64,000 nucleotides of DNA, taken from Rana temporaria. Lineage: Eukaryota; Chordata; Amphibia; Anura; Ranidae. Below are positions 1 to 11,430 of the stretch, piece after piece. A program made the position numbers and the translations under genes. The DNA lies in assembly GCF_905171775.1 (NCBI RefSeq), contig NC_053491.1:139175983-139239982 (forward strand). The letters are read 5' to 3'. Below the pieces are notes generated by a model. It saw nothing but the letters and a program-made list of their open reading frames with translations. It did not search any database and had not been told where the DNA came from. Positions within the stretch are counted from its first letter, which is position 1; the number at the start of each line of letters is the position of its first letter.

Positions 1-506
1 GAAAATATTAAGAATTCTGATTGGTGTCATAGACGAGAACTACACACTTGTACTCACTTTCCTTCCTCCACTTTAAATAGGCCCTACTGTGTGGAAGTCC
101 CACCTATGAAATACAGTATTTAGCCAGCCACTTTTGTGCTTTGGGCTCACATCAGATGTATTGGGCTGTGCTGGGCACTTCCCCAAATACAGTCCCAAAG
201 CACTAGGCACAAAGCCTTATCCCCCCATCATGGTGTTGGTCCTTTTTTATTTCAGTACAGTGTGGTATAACACATACTGTTCTGTGGTTAATAGCACTGA
301 ATGAAATGTAACTTTGTATAAAGTTCTACAAAGAAAGATTACAGTGTGATGCACTGTTTACAACCCACTGGCAGTGCTTCATATCACTGGCAGTGCTTCA
401 CATCACACACGAACGGCATGCTGCTGGTGTATATAAGCCCTAAAAATAGCCTAAATTGCATATTTTTTAAGGAAAATAGAAGGCATAAGACGTGTACGTT
501 TTGTAT
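1..506. other. Intronic sequence, no gene
   Basis: AT-rich, unique-looking sequence with no recognisable element. The only structure is a short imperfect direct repeat, ACTGGCAGTGCTTCA, at about 368-400. Confidence 0.5.
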
Positions 507-740
507 GTGGGTTCCCTGACTTACAAACAAGTTAGGGACTTTAGGTTTGTTCTTAAGTCAAAAATGTTCGTAAGTCGGAAACCGCATGCCCAGAACGGTA
601 ATTAAGTAATTTTTCGATGTTTTACGATGTTCCGTCGAATATGGCCGAAAATGCCTGTGCATGCGCAGAACGGCAGAAACGTCCCATTCGTAAGTAGGAG
701 TTGTTCATAAAACGGGAGTTCGTAAGTCGGGGACCCCCTG
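507..740. mobile_element. MITE, ~234 bp, TA-flanked
   Basis: The ends are inverted repeats: GGGTTCCCTGACTTAC near 509-524 and GTAAGTCGGGGACCCC near 722-737. Both are flanked by TA. There is no coding capacity, consistent with a nonautonomous TIR element. The superfamily is uncertain. Confidence 0.65.
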
Positions 741-1192
741 TACATATTTGGAAATTGCTTAAAACAGTGTAACTTTTTTGGCATATTTACAATTTTATCT
801 TTCCATCAGCAATTTTATGCTTTTCCTCTTTAATGGTTTTTGCTATTTACAAAACCGATACGGCACTAATTTGGTAGTAAATTTGGACATATATATTTTC
901 ATGTATCTGGTTTATATTGAGAATAAATAGTATAAAAAATGTATTTCCAAATGCAACATTTATACAATTTGTGTGCTTTATATAATTACTGCAAATTGTA
1001 GTAAACCAAGTCTGGTGATTAAAATCTCATTGGTGTGACTTTAAAGTAACATAGTGGAATAGAAACGCTCAAAGTGAACATATGCGTTCTACTTCTTCTT
1101 TCAACAGTTTGCATAAAATATTATAATATAGCATATTAAAAAAGGATTAAAGCAGCTGTAAAGGCTAGATTTTTTTTTCTAAAATAAGCATG
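741..1192. other. Intronic sequence, no gene
   Basis: AT-rich DNA without an identifiable element or coding frame. Confidence 0.5.
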
Positions 1193-1195
1193 TAA

Positions 1196-1504
1196 GGCCC
1201 CTTTCACACCAGCGGACCGTATGTCCGATTTTTCATCCATCTGTTTGCGGATTAAAAAGGGACATACATTGGTCCCTATGAGATCTCGTCCGCCTCCGCA
1301 ATGATCCAATTCTGCAGACGGAAGAAAACCATATTTTTCCTTCCGTCTGCGCGATCGGATGAACACGGACATACGGTCCGTGTTTATCCGATCCCCCCAT
1401 AGGGACCACCCTGTCATCTGCCGGCTCAGCGGGGATCAACGGAGCAATCCCCACTGAGCATACGGAGGCGGATCATTACTGATCCGCCCCGTGTGAAAGG
1501 GGCC
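1196..1504. mobile_element. MITE with GGCCCCTTTCACAC termini
   Basis: A 16-bp inverted repeat is perfect (AAGGCCCCTTTCACAC at 1194-1209 and its complement at 1491-1506). The element is flanked by TAA and TTA. A 3-bp TNA target and GGCC-type ends fit a PIF/Harbinger-type nonautonomous element. The interior is GC-rich and partly palindromic. Confidence 0.75.
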
Positions 1505-1645
1505 TTATACTTACCTGATCTGTGCAATGGGGTCCTTATATCATCAAAAGATCTAGGGAATCTGTTAAAATCTCTGTGCGCAAGGGACAAGGCCGAAATG
1601 CAATATTGGATACCCGTGATCTTTGGGCCCTAAGACGGCACTGCA

Positions 1646-2400
1646 TTAACCACTTAAGGACCGCCTCCTGCAGATATACGTCAGCAGAATGGCACGGCTG
1701 GGCACAAGCACGTACCTGTACGTCCTCTTTAAGTGCCCAGCCGTGGGTCCTGGCCGTGCGCCCCGGTCCGAAGGTCCGTGACCGCAGGACCCGTGGACCC
1801 GATCGCCGCCGGAGTCCCGCGATCGGTCCCCAGAGCTGAAGAACGTGGAGAGCTGTATGTAAACACAGCTTCCCCATTCCTCACAGTGGCAGCTTCATTA
1901 ATCGTGTAATCCCTAATATAGGGAAACACGATCAATAACGTCACACGTCCAGCCCCGCCCCCCTACATTTAGAAAAACATATAAGGTCACACAAACCCTA
2001 CAGCGCCCCCTAGTGGTTAACTCCCAAACTGCAATTGTCATTTTCACAGTAAACAATGTATTTTTATAGCATTTTTTTATGTGAAAATGACAATGGTCCC
2101 AAAAATGTGTCAAAATTGTCCGATGTGTCTGCCATAATGACGCAGTCACTACAAAAATTGCCGCCATTAGTAGTAAAAAAAAAAAATTATAAAAATGCCA
2201 CAAAACTATCTCCTATTTTGTAAACGTTATAAATTTTGCGCAAACCAATCGATAAACGCTTATTGCGTTTTTTTTTATCAAAAATAGGTAGCTTATTATC
2301 GGCCCTCAGTTCAAAAGCTTGCATCCGATAGTATGGGGGTGCAATAGCACGTGCGAAATAGGCATTATGCACAAAAATTATGAATGATATATACAGGTTT
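1646..2400. mobile_element. TTAA-flanked element, truncated (TTAACCACTTAAGG family)
   Basis: It begins TTAACCACTTAAGGACCGCC and runs parallel to the complete copy at 45474-46438 (shared GCACGGCTGGGCACA, GTGCCCAGCCGTGGG, and the stretch around AACTCCCAAACTGCAATTGT). It loses similarity near 2295-2400 without its second TIR. It is probably a nonautonomous piggyBac-like element. Confidence 0.65.
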
Positions 2401-2404
2401 TAAA

Positions 2405-2825
2405 ACAGCATCTTTTTCAGGAAAAGCCTTGCATATTTCAGCAGTCTGGGTGCTTAACTGGCTTGCCCTCAGTCCAGACCTTTCACCAATTTAAAATATT
2501 TGGCGCATCTTTAAATAAAAACTACGACAAAGAAGACCCAGCACTACTGAGCAGTTAGAATCCTATACTAAGGACAACATTCCTCTTCCAAAACTTCAGC
2601 AGCGGGTCTCCTCAGTTCTCAAACATTTACAGAATGTTGTTAAAAGAAGATTAGCTTTTTTGTTTCTTAAAATGGTAAATTTTCTCCGTTTAAACATTTG
2701 ATATTTTTTTCCATTTTCTACTGTGAATAAAATATGGGTTTATGAGATATGCAAATCATTGCATTCTGTTTTTATATAGATTTTACACAGAATCCTAACT
2801 TTTTGGAATTGGGGGATGTATAATA
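2405..2825 (+). pseudogene. Tc1/mariner (IS630-type) transposase 3' remnant
   Basis: With frameshifts, the + strand reads like the end of a DDE transposase: a degraded SPIENIWR-type segment around 2470-2520, then CAGCAGCGGGTCTCCTC (~2600), corresponding to the conserved LQxLVSSVP segment, followed by 3' sequence with ATATGGGTTTATGAGAT (~2737) and a TIR-like end AACTTTTTGGAATTGGGGG (~2797-2815). Several stops are present. The N-terminal half is absent. Confidence 0.55.
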
Positions 2826-4334
2826 AATACTTACCTTCCGTTGTAAATCCTTGCAAATATTATAACTCTTCAAAATCTGAACCCAAGCCACCTCAGGAGG
2901 CCCGGTAGGGTGGTCTTGGCATTTTTTCAGGACATAAGACTAGGCCCATATATGCTTTCCTGGGTATTAGCCTTTTACAACATCCCAGCAGCTGCAGTCA
3001 AAAATAACAGTACCAGATTGAAATGTCAAAAATTGCACTGTATCAATTTACTGTCACCTGACAACACTGTTTAAGTTGCATGTTAACTTTTATTGTATTT
3101 TTGAAAAATTCATTGATAGAAATAATATAAAAAACACTGTCAACAGTGCCCTATATGCTTTAACTTCTAATACATAATAACTTCTTGTTTAAGGCTAATA
3201 TTGATTGATCTTTGTCAATATATTTTATATGACTCTTGATATGATCTCCAATGTCTGTATTTTAAAATCTACTATTTTTATGCACACATAGTAAAAGTGC
3301 TAACATACTAAGATTTAGCACTGGCTAAAAAAGTACATCTTAGAAATGTTATGTGAAATCCATGGCACATGCAAACACATATAAGATAATAAGCTGTATA
3401 CTAGGTGAGGTAAACAGCACATAAGATATTCAATAAGCAAAATGTGTATTAAACTTTCATGAGCTGCTCACAAATATTCTGAATTAATCAGCTACTGCAC
3501 ATTTATCGGTTAATATTTAATGTCCCTGCTTCTACAATCCTCCAAAAGAATTCAGCATTATCATACTCTTTACAAATGACAACCAAAAAAACTGATTCCA
3601 GAAGTGCAGTTGACTCTCCCATGTGTGAGAAATTCATGCAGCCATGTATGATTTGGATAGACTAAAAGATGTTTGATATGTCATAAAAATGAAGTGCATG
3701 TAGTACATACAACATACATATGGACACAGGACTTGCTGTAATTTGTCAAATAAGTCCAGCTTGATGGTCACAGTAAAATGCAGCCACAGCCTTCCTGTGC
3801 AACAAATAAAAAATCCATAATTTTTATTGTGATGACAAGCCATGCTCTATTGCTTTGAAGTGGTAAATAGCACGCCACATCGCTTTAAAGTACATTTTAC
3901 TGTATTTCACCTGTGTCACAAAGGCATCACATTATCTGCTTGGCAAAGCAATCAAACCACCTGAGGTGACTGTTTTTCAGCTCTGCGTTATAAATAGGTA
4001 ATCTTTAATGACACTGAAATTTTGCAATTATTAGCACATCACAAGGACTATAACAAAAGCAACACTTAGCACACAGAGGGGCTGATCTCCCATACACAGT
4101 TAATATCTGCTCATCACAACTCAATGTGTGGGGGAGTCCAGATTAGAATAGAAGTTCTGGAATAAAGACAGCAGTGGCAGCTAATTATGCAATTTTTTAC
4201 TTAGAAAGACTTAAAGTAATTTTTAAAATAAAGCAGAAAATACACTGAGATTGCCCTAGAATCTCTGGAGCTCTAATGTAACCTTTCAGTTCCAGACCTG
4301 GGCATTAACCTGCACAGAAGTGGTATGCTTACTA
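2826..4334. other. Intronic sequence, no gene
   Basis: AT-rich, apparently single-copy within the window, with no TIR pair, tandem array or protein-like frame recognised. This is one of the longest element-free stretches. Confidence 0.5.
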
Positions 4335-4758
4335 GACATGTGCACACTGAAATATTTTGTTTCGTAATTTCGTTTTCGTTCGAAAAATACATTTATTTAG
4401 TAACTCCCGAAATTCGTTATTATTTCATTTCGTTTTTCGTAAAAAAAATGCATTCGTCCGAAAATCCAAATTAAGGTCGAATCTGTCATTGAAGGCTTAT
4501 GGTGTCTGTCGAATGTTCTAAGGCCTCGTACACACGACCAGTTTCCTCGGCAGAATCCATCAAGAAACTTGGTGGGAGAGCTTTTTTGCCGAGGAAACTG
4601 GTCGTGTGTACATTTTTCATCGAGGAAACTGTCAAAGGAACTCGACGAGCAAAAAAGAGAGCAAGTTCTCTATTTCCTCGACGGGAGTCTCAAATTGGCT
4701 CGTCGAGTTCCTCGTCAGCGTGTGTATGCTAAGAAACCCGCGCTTGCTCAGATTAAAG

Positions 4759-5293
4759 TACTGTATTTGCTGGCGTATAAGACTACCTTTTACACTTAAA
4801 AAAACTGTCCAAAAAGCAGGGGTCGTCTTATACGCCGGGTCAGCTTCTCGGATGCCTGCTGGATGTGCGGTAATACTGTATGTAGCTTCGGCTACATACA
4901 GTATATACCGATTAGCCAATCCCAGAGAGCGATGTATTCAAATGAATACAGAGCCTGCTCGGATTGGGGTAACAACCTCTGCCAATCCGAGTGCCTACAT
5001 ACAGTAGCCTGCTCGGATTGGCTTTGAGAGTCAGAGAGGCGTGGGCTGATGATGTTACAGCCTCTGCCAATCCAAGCAGGCTTTGTATTCATTAGTAGAA
5101 TACATTGCTCGCTGTGATTGGCTTCAGCTCCAGCAAGAATGAAGAAGAATATGGCTCCAGAAGAAAGAAATATGAAGCATCGGAATAGGGGTCGTCTTAT
5201 ATGGTTAATACAGGCAAAAAATCTTTAAAAAAACTGTAAAATTAGGGGGTCGTCTTATACGCCCGGTCGCCTTATACGCCGGCAAATACGGTA
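4759..5293. mobile_element. Nested MITE with TACYGTATTTGCYGGCGTAT ends
   Basis: The left end TACTGTATTTGCTGGCGTAT at 4759 matches the complement of the right end ...ATACGCCGGCAAATACGGTA at 5293. Both ends also share AAAAAAACTGT and GGGGTCGTCTTATACGCC further in. It is inserted at a TA of the surrounding MITE, and the relative at 26.97 kb lacks it. Confidence 0.85.
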
Positions 5294-5296
5294 TGG

Positions 5297-5565
5297 AGCC
5301 TCGTACACAAGACCGAGGAACTCCACGGCGAAACACATCGTTTTGCTTGTCGAGTTCCTTGTTAGGCTGTCGAGGAACTCGACAAGCCAATTTTCTCCAT
5401 TCCCGTCGAGGAAAAAGAAAACAGGCTCTCTTTTTGGCTCGTCGAGTTCCTCGACAGTTTCCTCGTCGAAAAATGTACACACGACCGGTTTCCTCGGCAA
5501 AAAAAAACAAAACAGCAAGTTTCTTGCTGGTTTTTGCCGAGAAACTCGGTCGTGTGTACAAGGCC
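5297..5565. mobile_element. Nested PIF/Harbinger-like MITE, ~270 bp
   Basis: A short member of the CTCGTACACACGACCGAG family with both termini (AGCCTCGTACACA...GTGTACAAGGCC). It lies three bases from the nested MITE to its left. The target triplets TGG/TCA are no longer identical. Confidence 0.75.
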
Positions 5566-5949
5566 TCAGAAGGGAGTAAAAGTAGCATTTGTAATAGAGA
5601 TAACACATTTTTAAAGCTGTAACAGACTGAAAAGGGCAAATCGTCTCTTACCAAACTTTTATTTAACACGCAAACACATGAAATTAGCAAAACCAGCCCC
5701 AAGAGTTGTGCCAGTGGAATCGAACTTCCCCTGCCATTGTATGTGTTGTAGGTCACCGCGTTTGAGAACGAGGAGATTTTGTCTTGACAGTGTGTACGCA
5801 AAGCAAACTTGTCGAGTTCCTCGACAAGCCTAACAAGGAACTCGACGAGGAAAATAATGTGTTTCGCCCGACGAGTAACTCGGTCGTGTGTACGAGGCCT
5901 GAGAAGAAGAAGAAAAAAAAATGACAATCTTAAAAAAAAAAAAAAAAAA

Positions 5950-6115
5950 AAATGACTCTTCATGTCTCTCTATGTCGAATCTTCATGTCTCTCTATGTCG
6001 AATCTTCATGTCTATGTCGAATCTTCATGTCTCTCTATGTCGAATCTTTTCTTTCTATGTTGAATCTTTTCTCTTTATGTAGAATAATATTGGACTAATA
6101 GAGTTAAGGGTAGGC
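5950..6115. repeat. Degenerate tandem array, CTTCATGTCTCTCTATGTCGAAT
   Basis: Five to seven copies of a ~23-bp unit, with 14- to 18-bp deletion variants, lie inside the 4335-7139 host element. The array resumes at 6803. Confidence 0.75.
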
Positions 6116-6243
6116 ACAATTAAGGTTAAATCTGTCATTGAAGGCTTATAGTGTCTGTAGAATGTTCTAAGAAGATAAAAAAAAAAAAAAAAAAAAAAGA
6201 AGAAGATTCGATAGAATCTTAAAAAAAAAAAATTTGACTCGTC

Positions 6244-6802
6244 GGGCCGGATTCAGGTAGATCGGCGCATTTTTAGGCGGGCGTAGCGCATCACCCAATT
6301 CACAATGCAAATGCTCCCAACGTTGCGCCGGGGTAACGTAAATTGGTCTGAACGAGCTCAGAATCACGTCGAATATACTCCCTAAGATACGACGGCTCAA
6401 TGCCTACGACGTGATCGTAACCTACGCCCCATTCACGTACTACTACGTAAACGACGTAAAATACGACGGCTGTTCCCTGGTCCATACCTTAACATGACTT
6501 ACACCTGCTTTATGTGGCTTAACTTTACGCTGGACGTATGACTTACGTAAACCACGTATATTAAAGCGCCGGGCGCAAGTACGTTCGTGAATCGCCGTAT
6601 CTCACTCATTTGCATATTTGCAATGAGGCGGCCAGCGTAAATATGCGCCCAAGATACACCGGCGTAGGAAAGTTACGTCGGTCGGAGGAAGCCTATTTTC
6701 AGGCGTATCTAGTTCTATGGGCACGGCGCATAGATACGACGGCGCACATTTACGCTGCGTATCTGTAGATACGTCGGCGTAAGTGCTACGTGAATCCGGG
6801 CC
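6244..6802. mobile_element. MITE with GGGCCGGATTCA...TGAATCCGGGCC ends
   Basis: A 559-bp element that interrupts the 'ctctctatgtcgaat' array. Ends: GGGCCGGATTCAGGTAGATC at 6244 against ...GCTACGTGAATCCGGGCC at 6802. The interior is unusually rich in ACGTA and TACGTC motifs. A relative lies at 47417-48123. Confidence 0.8.
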
Positions 6803-6965
6803 TTCATGTCTCTCTATGTCGAATCTTCATGTCTCTCTATGTCAAATTTTTCTCTCTATGTCGAATCTTTTCTCTCTATGTCGACTCTTCTTCATGTCTC
6901 TATAATGTCGAATCGTTTTTCTCTATGTCAAATCTTTTCTCTTTATGTACAATAATATTGGACTA
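6803..6965. repeat. Degenerate tandem array, right part
   Basis: Continuation of the CTCTCTATGTCGAATCTT array on the far side of the inserted MITE. The two halves were one array before insertion. Confidence 0.7.
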
Positions 6966-7270
6966 ATAGAGTTAAGGTTAGGCATATTCGACTGCAACGA
7001 AAATGAAAATAAAGCATTTGTTTATGTCGGATCTTTCGGTTTTAGTTTTCTGTGCTTTCGTTATCGTTTGTTAAAACGATAACGAAAATACCTGAAATTC
7101 GGATGAAAATGCATTCGGATGAAAACGAATGCACATGTCAAATGCTTACCACCACCATTACAGCAGCAGCTGCCAGGATTTGCACATTTATAAAGAATGC
7201 TGGAAGACCAAGATGGCCTGGTTGTGTCCTTATGAGTACAAGCATGTTGTCTAGCTTAGTTTCATTTAAT

Positions 7271-8812
7271 GGGCCTCATGCACACAGGACATTATTTTAA
7301 CTCTCCTAGAAGCCAGCAGCGTTTTTGTAGAAAAAATGCCTGACGCTTGTAATAGAGAGGCAAATGCAAACACATCTAAACACACGTTTTCAAAGGCAAA
7401 AAACGGTGTTTAAAATGCCAGTTTTTGCAGCGAATTTTGCGGCGTTTTACCGCGTTTGCGTTTATAAGTGTTTATTTAAGAGACATCATAAGACCCTCCC
7501 TAAGCTCAAAAAACAACATTATTTAACCATTTCAGCCATTTTGTGAGACCAAAGTGAGTAGCAGCTGAAAGAGCAGCAGTATACTTGTATTTAGCATGTC
7601 ACTTGCCACAAGCTGTGGATTGTTTACTTGCCATGTCACCTGCCACAAGTTGTGGATTGTCCACTTGCCACGTCACCTGTCACGTCAACTGGCCACTTCA
7701 CATGCCACAAGTTGTGGATTGTCCACTTGCCACGTCACCTGGCCACGTCACCTGCCACAAGTTGTGGATTGTCCACTTGCCATGTCACCTGGCCACGTCA
7801 CCTGGCCACGTCACCTGGCCACGTCACCTGGCCACGTCACCTGGCCACGTCACCTGCCAAATCACCTGGCCACGTCACCTGCCACAAGTTGTGGATTGGC
7901 CACGTCACCTGGCCATGTCAGCTGCCATGTCACCTGGCCACGTCACCTGCCACAAGTTGTGGATTTTCCACTTGCCATGTCACCTGGCCACGTCACCTGC
8001 CACATCACCTGGCCACGTTACCTGGCCACATCACCTGCCAAAAGTTGTGGATTGTCCACTGGCCACATCACCTGTCACGTCAACTGGCCATGTCACCTGC
8101 CACAAGTTGTGGATTGTCCACTTGCCATGTCACCTGTCCATGTCACCTGGCCACGTCACCTGTTCACATCACCTGGCCACGTCACCTGCCACGTCACCAG
8201 GCCACGTCACCTGCCACAAGTCGTGGAATGTCCACTGGCCACGTCACCTGTCACTTCAACTGCCACAAGTTGTGGATTGTCCACTTGCCACGTCACCAGG
8301 CCATGTCACCTGGCCACGTTACCTGGCCACATCACCTGCCACAAGTTGTGGATTGTCCACTTGCCACATCACCTGGCCACATCACCTGCAACGTCACCTG
8401 GCCACATCACCTGCCACCTCACTTGGCCACATCACCTGCCACGTCACCTGGCCACAAGTTGTGGATTGTCCACTTGCCACATCACCTGGCCATGTCACCT
8501 GCCACAATTTGTGGATTGTCCACTGGCCACATCACCTGCCACACGTTGTGGATTGTCCACAATGCAATGCCAACAATTACAGTTGTTTATGTTTTTTTAT
8601 GGTTTTTCATAATTTTCCATTATTTTTGAGATTTCTAATGTAAAAAAATAGGTCACCTTTAAAAACGCCTATAAACGTCTGAACCCAAAATTTTGCTTCT
8701 GAAAAAACGAGCCTAAACACATAGGATAACATTAAATGTGTTCAGGGGCAGTTGAAAAAAATGCCCAAATGCCTCTGAACTCGAGTTTACCAGCGTCTCG
8801 TGTGCATGGGCC
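7271..8812. mobile_element. TIR element containing a 1-kb minisatellite
   Basis: The left end GGGCCTCATGCACAC at 7271 matches the complement of the right end GTGTGCATGGGCC at 8812. The shoulders on either side are AT-rich with AAAACG-type motifs. Nearly a kilobase of the interior is the tandem array described next. Confidence 0.65.
7595..8562. repeat. 13-bp minisatellite (CACGTCACCTGGC)
   Basis: The basic unit is CACGTCACCTGGC, with variants CATGTCACC, CACATCACC and CACCTGCCA. At intervals a longer segment containing CCACAAGTTGTGGATTG and GTCCACTTGCCA is interspersed, giving a higher-order structure. The 13-bp period leaves long frames in all three + frames. They are not genes. Confidence 0.95.
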
Positions 8813-9029
8813 TTAAGATTTTACAAGCTTTTACAAATGTCAAGCTCTTGGGCATCAATTCAAATTATTGACCAGAATAAATAATTTATTCTGGCCGTTG
8901 AAATGAATAAATGCTCAAGCTCTAGCTTTTAAGCATGTTTAGGCATTTTTTAAAGCTTTTAGAAACTTCTAACAGCTTTTAGTAGCGTCAAAAGTTTTTT
9001 TTGCCCAAACTCTGCTGCTCCTGGAACCC
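8813..9029. other. Short spacer, no gene
   Basis: AT-rich sequence with a small palindrome (CAGAATAAATAATTTATTCTG at about 8873). Nothing else was recognised. Confidence 0.4.
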
Positions 9030-9930
9030 TTTGGAATGATATGGATTTCTGCACAAACTGGTCATAAAATGTTATCTGGTCTTCATCTAAGTCACAATAG
9101 ACAATCACAGTCTGCTTAAACTAATAACAAAGAATTAAATGTTTCCATGTTTTTATTGAACACACCATGTAAACATTCACAGTGCAGGTGGAAAAAGTAT
9201 GTGAACCCTTGGATTTAATAACTGGTTGAACCACCTTTAACTTCAACCAAGCGTTTCCTGTAGTTGCAGATCAGACGTGCACAAACGTGTTTCAGTTCAG
9301 CAATATTCTTGGGATGTCTGGTGTGAATCGCATTCTTGAGGTCATGCCACAGCATCTCAATCAGGTTGAGGTCAGGACTCTGACTGGGCCACTCCAGAAG
9401 GTGTATTTTCTTCTGTTTAAGCCATTCTGTTGATTTACTTTTATGCTTTGGGTTGTTGTCCTGTTGCAACACCCATCTTCTGTTGAGCTTCAGCTGGTGG
9501 ACATATGGGCTTAAGTTCTCCTGCAAAATGCCTTGATAAACTTGGGAATTCATTTTTCCTTCGATGATAGCAATCCGTCCAGGCACTGACACAGCAAAGC
9601 AGCCCTAAACCATGATGCCCCCACCACCATACTTCACAGTTGGGATGAGGTTTTGATGTTGGTGTGCTGTGCCTCTTTTTCTCCACACATAGTGTTGTGT
9701 GTTTCTTCCAAACAACTCAACTTTGGTTTCATCTGTCCACAGAATATTTTGCCAGTACTGCTGTGGAACATCCAGGTGCTCTTGTGCAAACTGTAAACGT
9801 GCAGCAATGTTTTTTTTGGACAGCAGTGGATTCCTCTGTGGTATCCTACCATGAAATCCATTCTTGTTTAGTGTTTTACGTATCGTAGATTCGCTAACAA
9901 GGATGTTAGCATATGCCAGAGACTTTTATA
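9030..9930 (-). pseudogene. Tc1-like transposase, decayed
   Basis: The minus strand encodes the C-terminal two thirds of a Tc1-family DD34E transposase in three overlapping frames (about 9861-9634, 9686-9441, 9592-9215), so at least two frameshifts are present. Motifs seen: GKIFCGQMKPKLS (the first catalytic Asp region, normally WTDETK, here damaged), WVLQQDNNPKHKSKS with the second Asp, and SPDLNLIEMLW with the Glu. The 3' end matches the copy at 19046-19705. The upstream end stops near 9930 at simple-sequence DNA, so the N-terminal HTH is missing. Confidence 0.88.
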
Positions 9931-10001
9931 AATAATAATAATAATATATATATAAACACACATACACACAAACAAACATACATACAGTACACACATACAT
10001 A
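9931..10001. repeat. Simple-sequence patch (ATA, CACA, ACAT)
   Basis: Short runs of TAA, TA, CA and ACAT between two Tc1-like relics. Confidence 0.7.
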
Positions 10002-10040
10002 GGGGTTAATTTACTAAAGGCAAATCCACTTTGCACTACA
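10002..10040. mobile_element. MITE end fragment (GGGGTTAATTTACTAAAGGC)
   Basis: It matches the terminus of the elements at 17099-17392 and 62474-62720. Only the end is present, joined directly to a Tc1-like coding region. Confidence 0.5.
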
Positions 10041-10062
10041 TACTGGTCACTGGAAGTTCAAC

Positions 10063-11066
10063 ATGGCACCTTATGGCAAAGAACGCTCTGAGGATCTGAA
10101 AAAAAATAATTGTTGCTCTACAAAAAGATGGCCTAGGCTATACGAAGATTGCCAAGACCCTGAAACTGAGCTGCAGCACGGTGGCCAAGACCATACAGCG
10201 GTTTAACAGGACAGGTTCCACTCAGAACAGGCCACACCATGGTTGACAAAAGTAGTTGCGTGCAAGTGCTTAGCGTCAATTGAAAAGGTTGTCTTTGGGA
10301 AATAGACACAAGAGTGCTGCCAGCATTGCTGCAGAGGTTAAAGGGGTGGGGGCCAGCATGTCAGTACTCAGACTATACGCCGCACACTGCATCAAATTGG
10401 TCTGCATGGCTGTCATCCCAGAAGGAAGCCTCTTCTAAAGAGAATGCACAAGAAAGCCTGCAAACAGTTTGCTGAAGACAAGCATACTAAGGGCATGGAT
10501 TACCGAAACCAGGTCCTGTGCTCTGATGAGACCAAGATAAACTTTTGGTTCAGGGGTTGTAAAGCATGTGTGGAAGCAACCAGGTGAGGAGTACAAAGAC
10601 AAGTGTCTTGCCTACAGTCAAGCATGGTGGTGGGAGTGTCATGGTCTGGGGCTACATGAGTGCTGCCGGCACTGAGGGAACCATGAATGCCAACATGTAC
10701 TGTGACATACTGAAGCAGAGCATGATCCCCTCCCTTTGGAAACTGGACCGCAGGGCAGTATTTCAACATAAGAATAACCCCAAACACACCTCCAAGATAG
10801 ATAATCTCTGCCTTGCTAAAGAAACTAAGGTAAAGGTGATAGCCTGGCCAAGCATGTCTCCAGGCCTAAACCCTATTGAGAATCTGTGGGGCATCCTCAA
10901 ATAGAAGGTGGAGGAGAGCAAGGTCTCCAACATCCACCAGCTCTGTGATGTCATTGTGGAGGAGTGAAAGAGGACTTCAGTGGCAACCTCTGAAGCTGTG
11001 GTGAACTCCATGCCAAAGAGGGTTAAGGCAGTGCTGGAAAATAATGGTGGCCACACAAAATATTAA
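10063..11066 (+). pseudogene. Tc1-like transposase pseudogene, second family
   Basis: Starts MAPYGKERSEDLKK and then needs a frame change in an A-run before continuing as IVALQKDGLGYTKIAKTL (paired-like HTH). The first Asp region is recognisable (CSDETKINFWF). The later part reads KHGGGSVMVWGYMSAAG, FQHKNNPKHTSK, SMSPGLNPIENLWGILK, a stop, and then the usual tail ending NGGHTKY at 11066. The second catalytic Asp (normally DNDPKH) is replaced by Lys, and two or more frameshifts or stops occur. It belongs to a different Tc1 family from the minus-strand copies at 9.0 and 19.1 kb. Confidence 0.9.
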
Positions 11067-11277
11067 CACTTTGGGCCCAATTTGGACATTTTCACTTAGG
11101 GGTGAACTCACTTTTGTTGCCAGCAGTTTAGACATTAATGGCTGTGTTGAGTTATTTTTAGGGGACAGCAAATTTACACTGTTATACAAACTGTACACTC
11201 ACTACTTTACATTGTAGCAGTGTCATTTCTTCAGTGTTGTCACATGAAAAGATATAATCAAATATTTACAAACTATA

Positions 11278-11282
<5 letters not shown>
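11067..11282. other. Tc1-like 3' flank
   Basis: Sequence after the transposase stop includes the TTTTGTTGCCAGC-type 3' end expected for this Tc1 family (about 11113-11125). It then becomes AT-rich. Confidence 0.5.

Positions 11283-11346
<64 letters not shown>
11283..11346. repeat. (AT)n microsatellite
   Basis: About 30 perfect AT dinucleotides, followed by short CA and TACA runs. Confidence 0.95.
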
Positions 11347-11357
<11 letters not shown>

Positions 11358-11430
11358 TATACTGTATATACATAGATACACACACACATACATACAATTG
11401 AAAATATATATATTGTACATATCTTTAGGA

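Larger units (their letters stand above)
4522..5899. mobile_element. PIF/Harbinger-like MITE, split by two insertions
   Basis: Termini GGCCTCGTACACACGACC (4522) and its complement (to 5899) are flanked by TAA and TGA. The unbroken relative at 26662-27242 (opposite orientation) shows that positions 4759-5293 and 5297-5565 are later insertions at one spot in this element. Confidence 0.8.
4335..7139. mobile_element. Host TIR element carrying nested insertions
   Basis: The boundary motif GACATGTGCA at 4335 is inverted as TGCACATGTC ending at 7139. Both arms share CG-rich (TTTCGTTTTCG-like) inner sequence. Internal host segments also repeat: the TCTGTCATTGAAGGCTTAT motif occurs at ~4481 and ~6130. 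The element has been split by at least four other TEs listed separately and contains a degenerate 'ctctctatgtcgaat' tandem array. Confidence 0.6.

Noticed and set aside
5205..5963. 252-codon minus-strand frame
   Set aside because: Runs across nested MITEs and a poly-T tract. The open reading comes from CG-rich palindromic repeats.
7585..8643. Three overlapping frames of 333-352 codons
   Set aside because: They are a consequence of a stop-free 13-bp tandem repeat. They have no start context, domain or codon signal.
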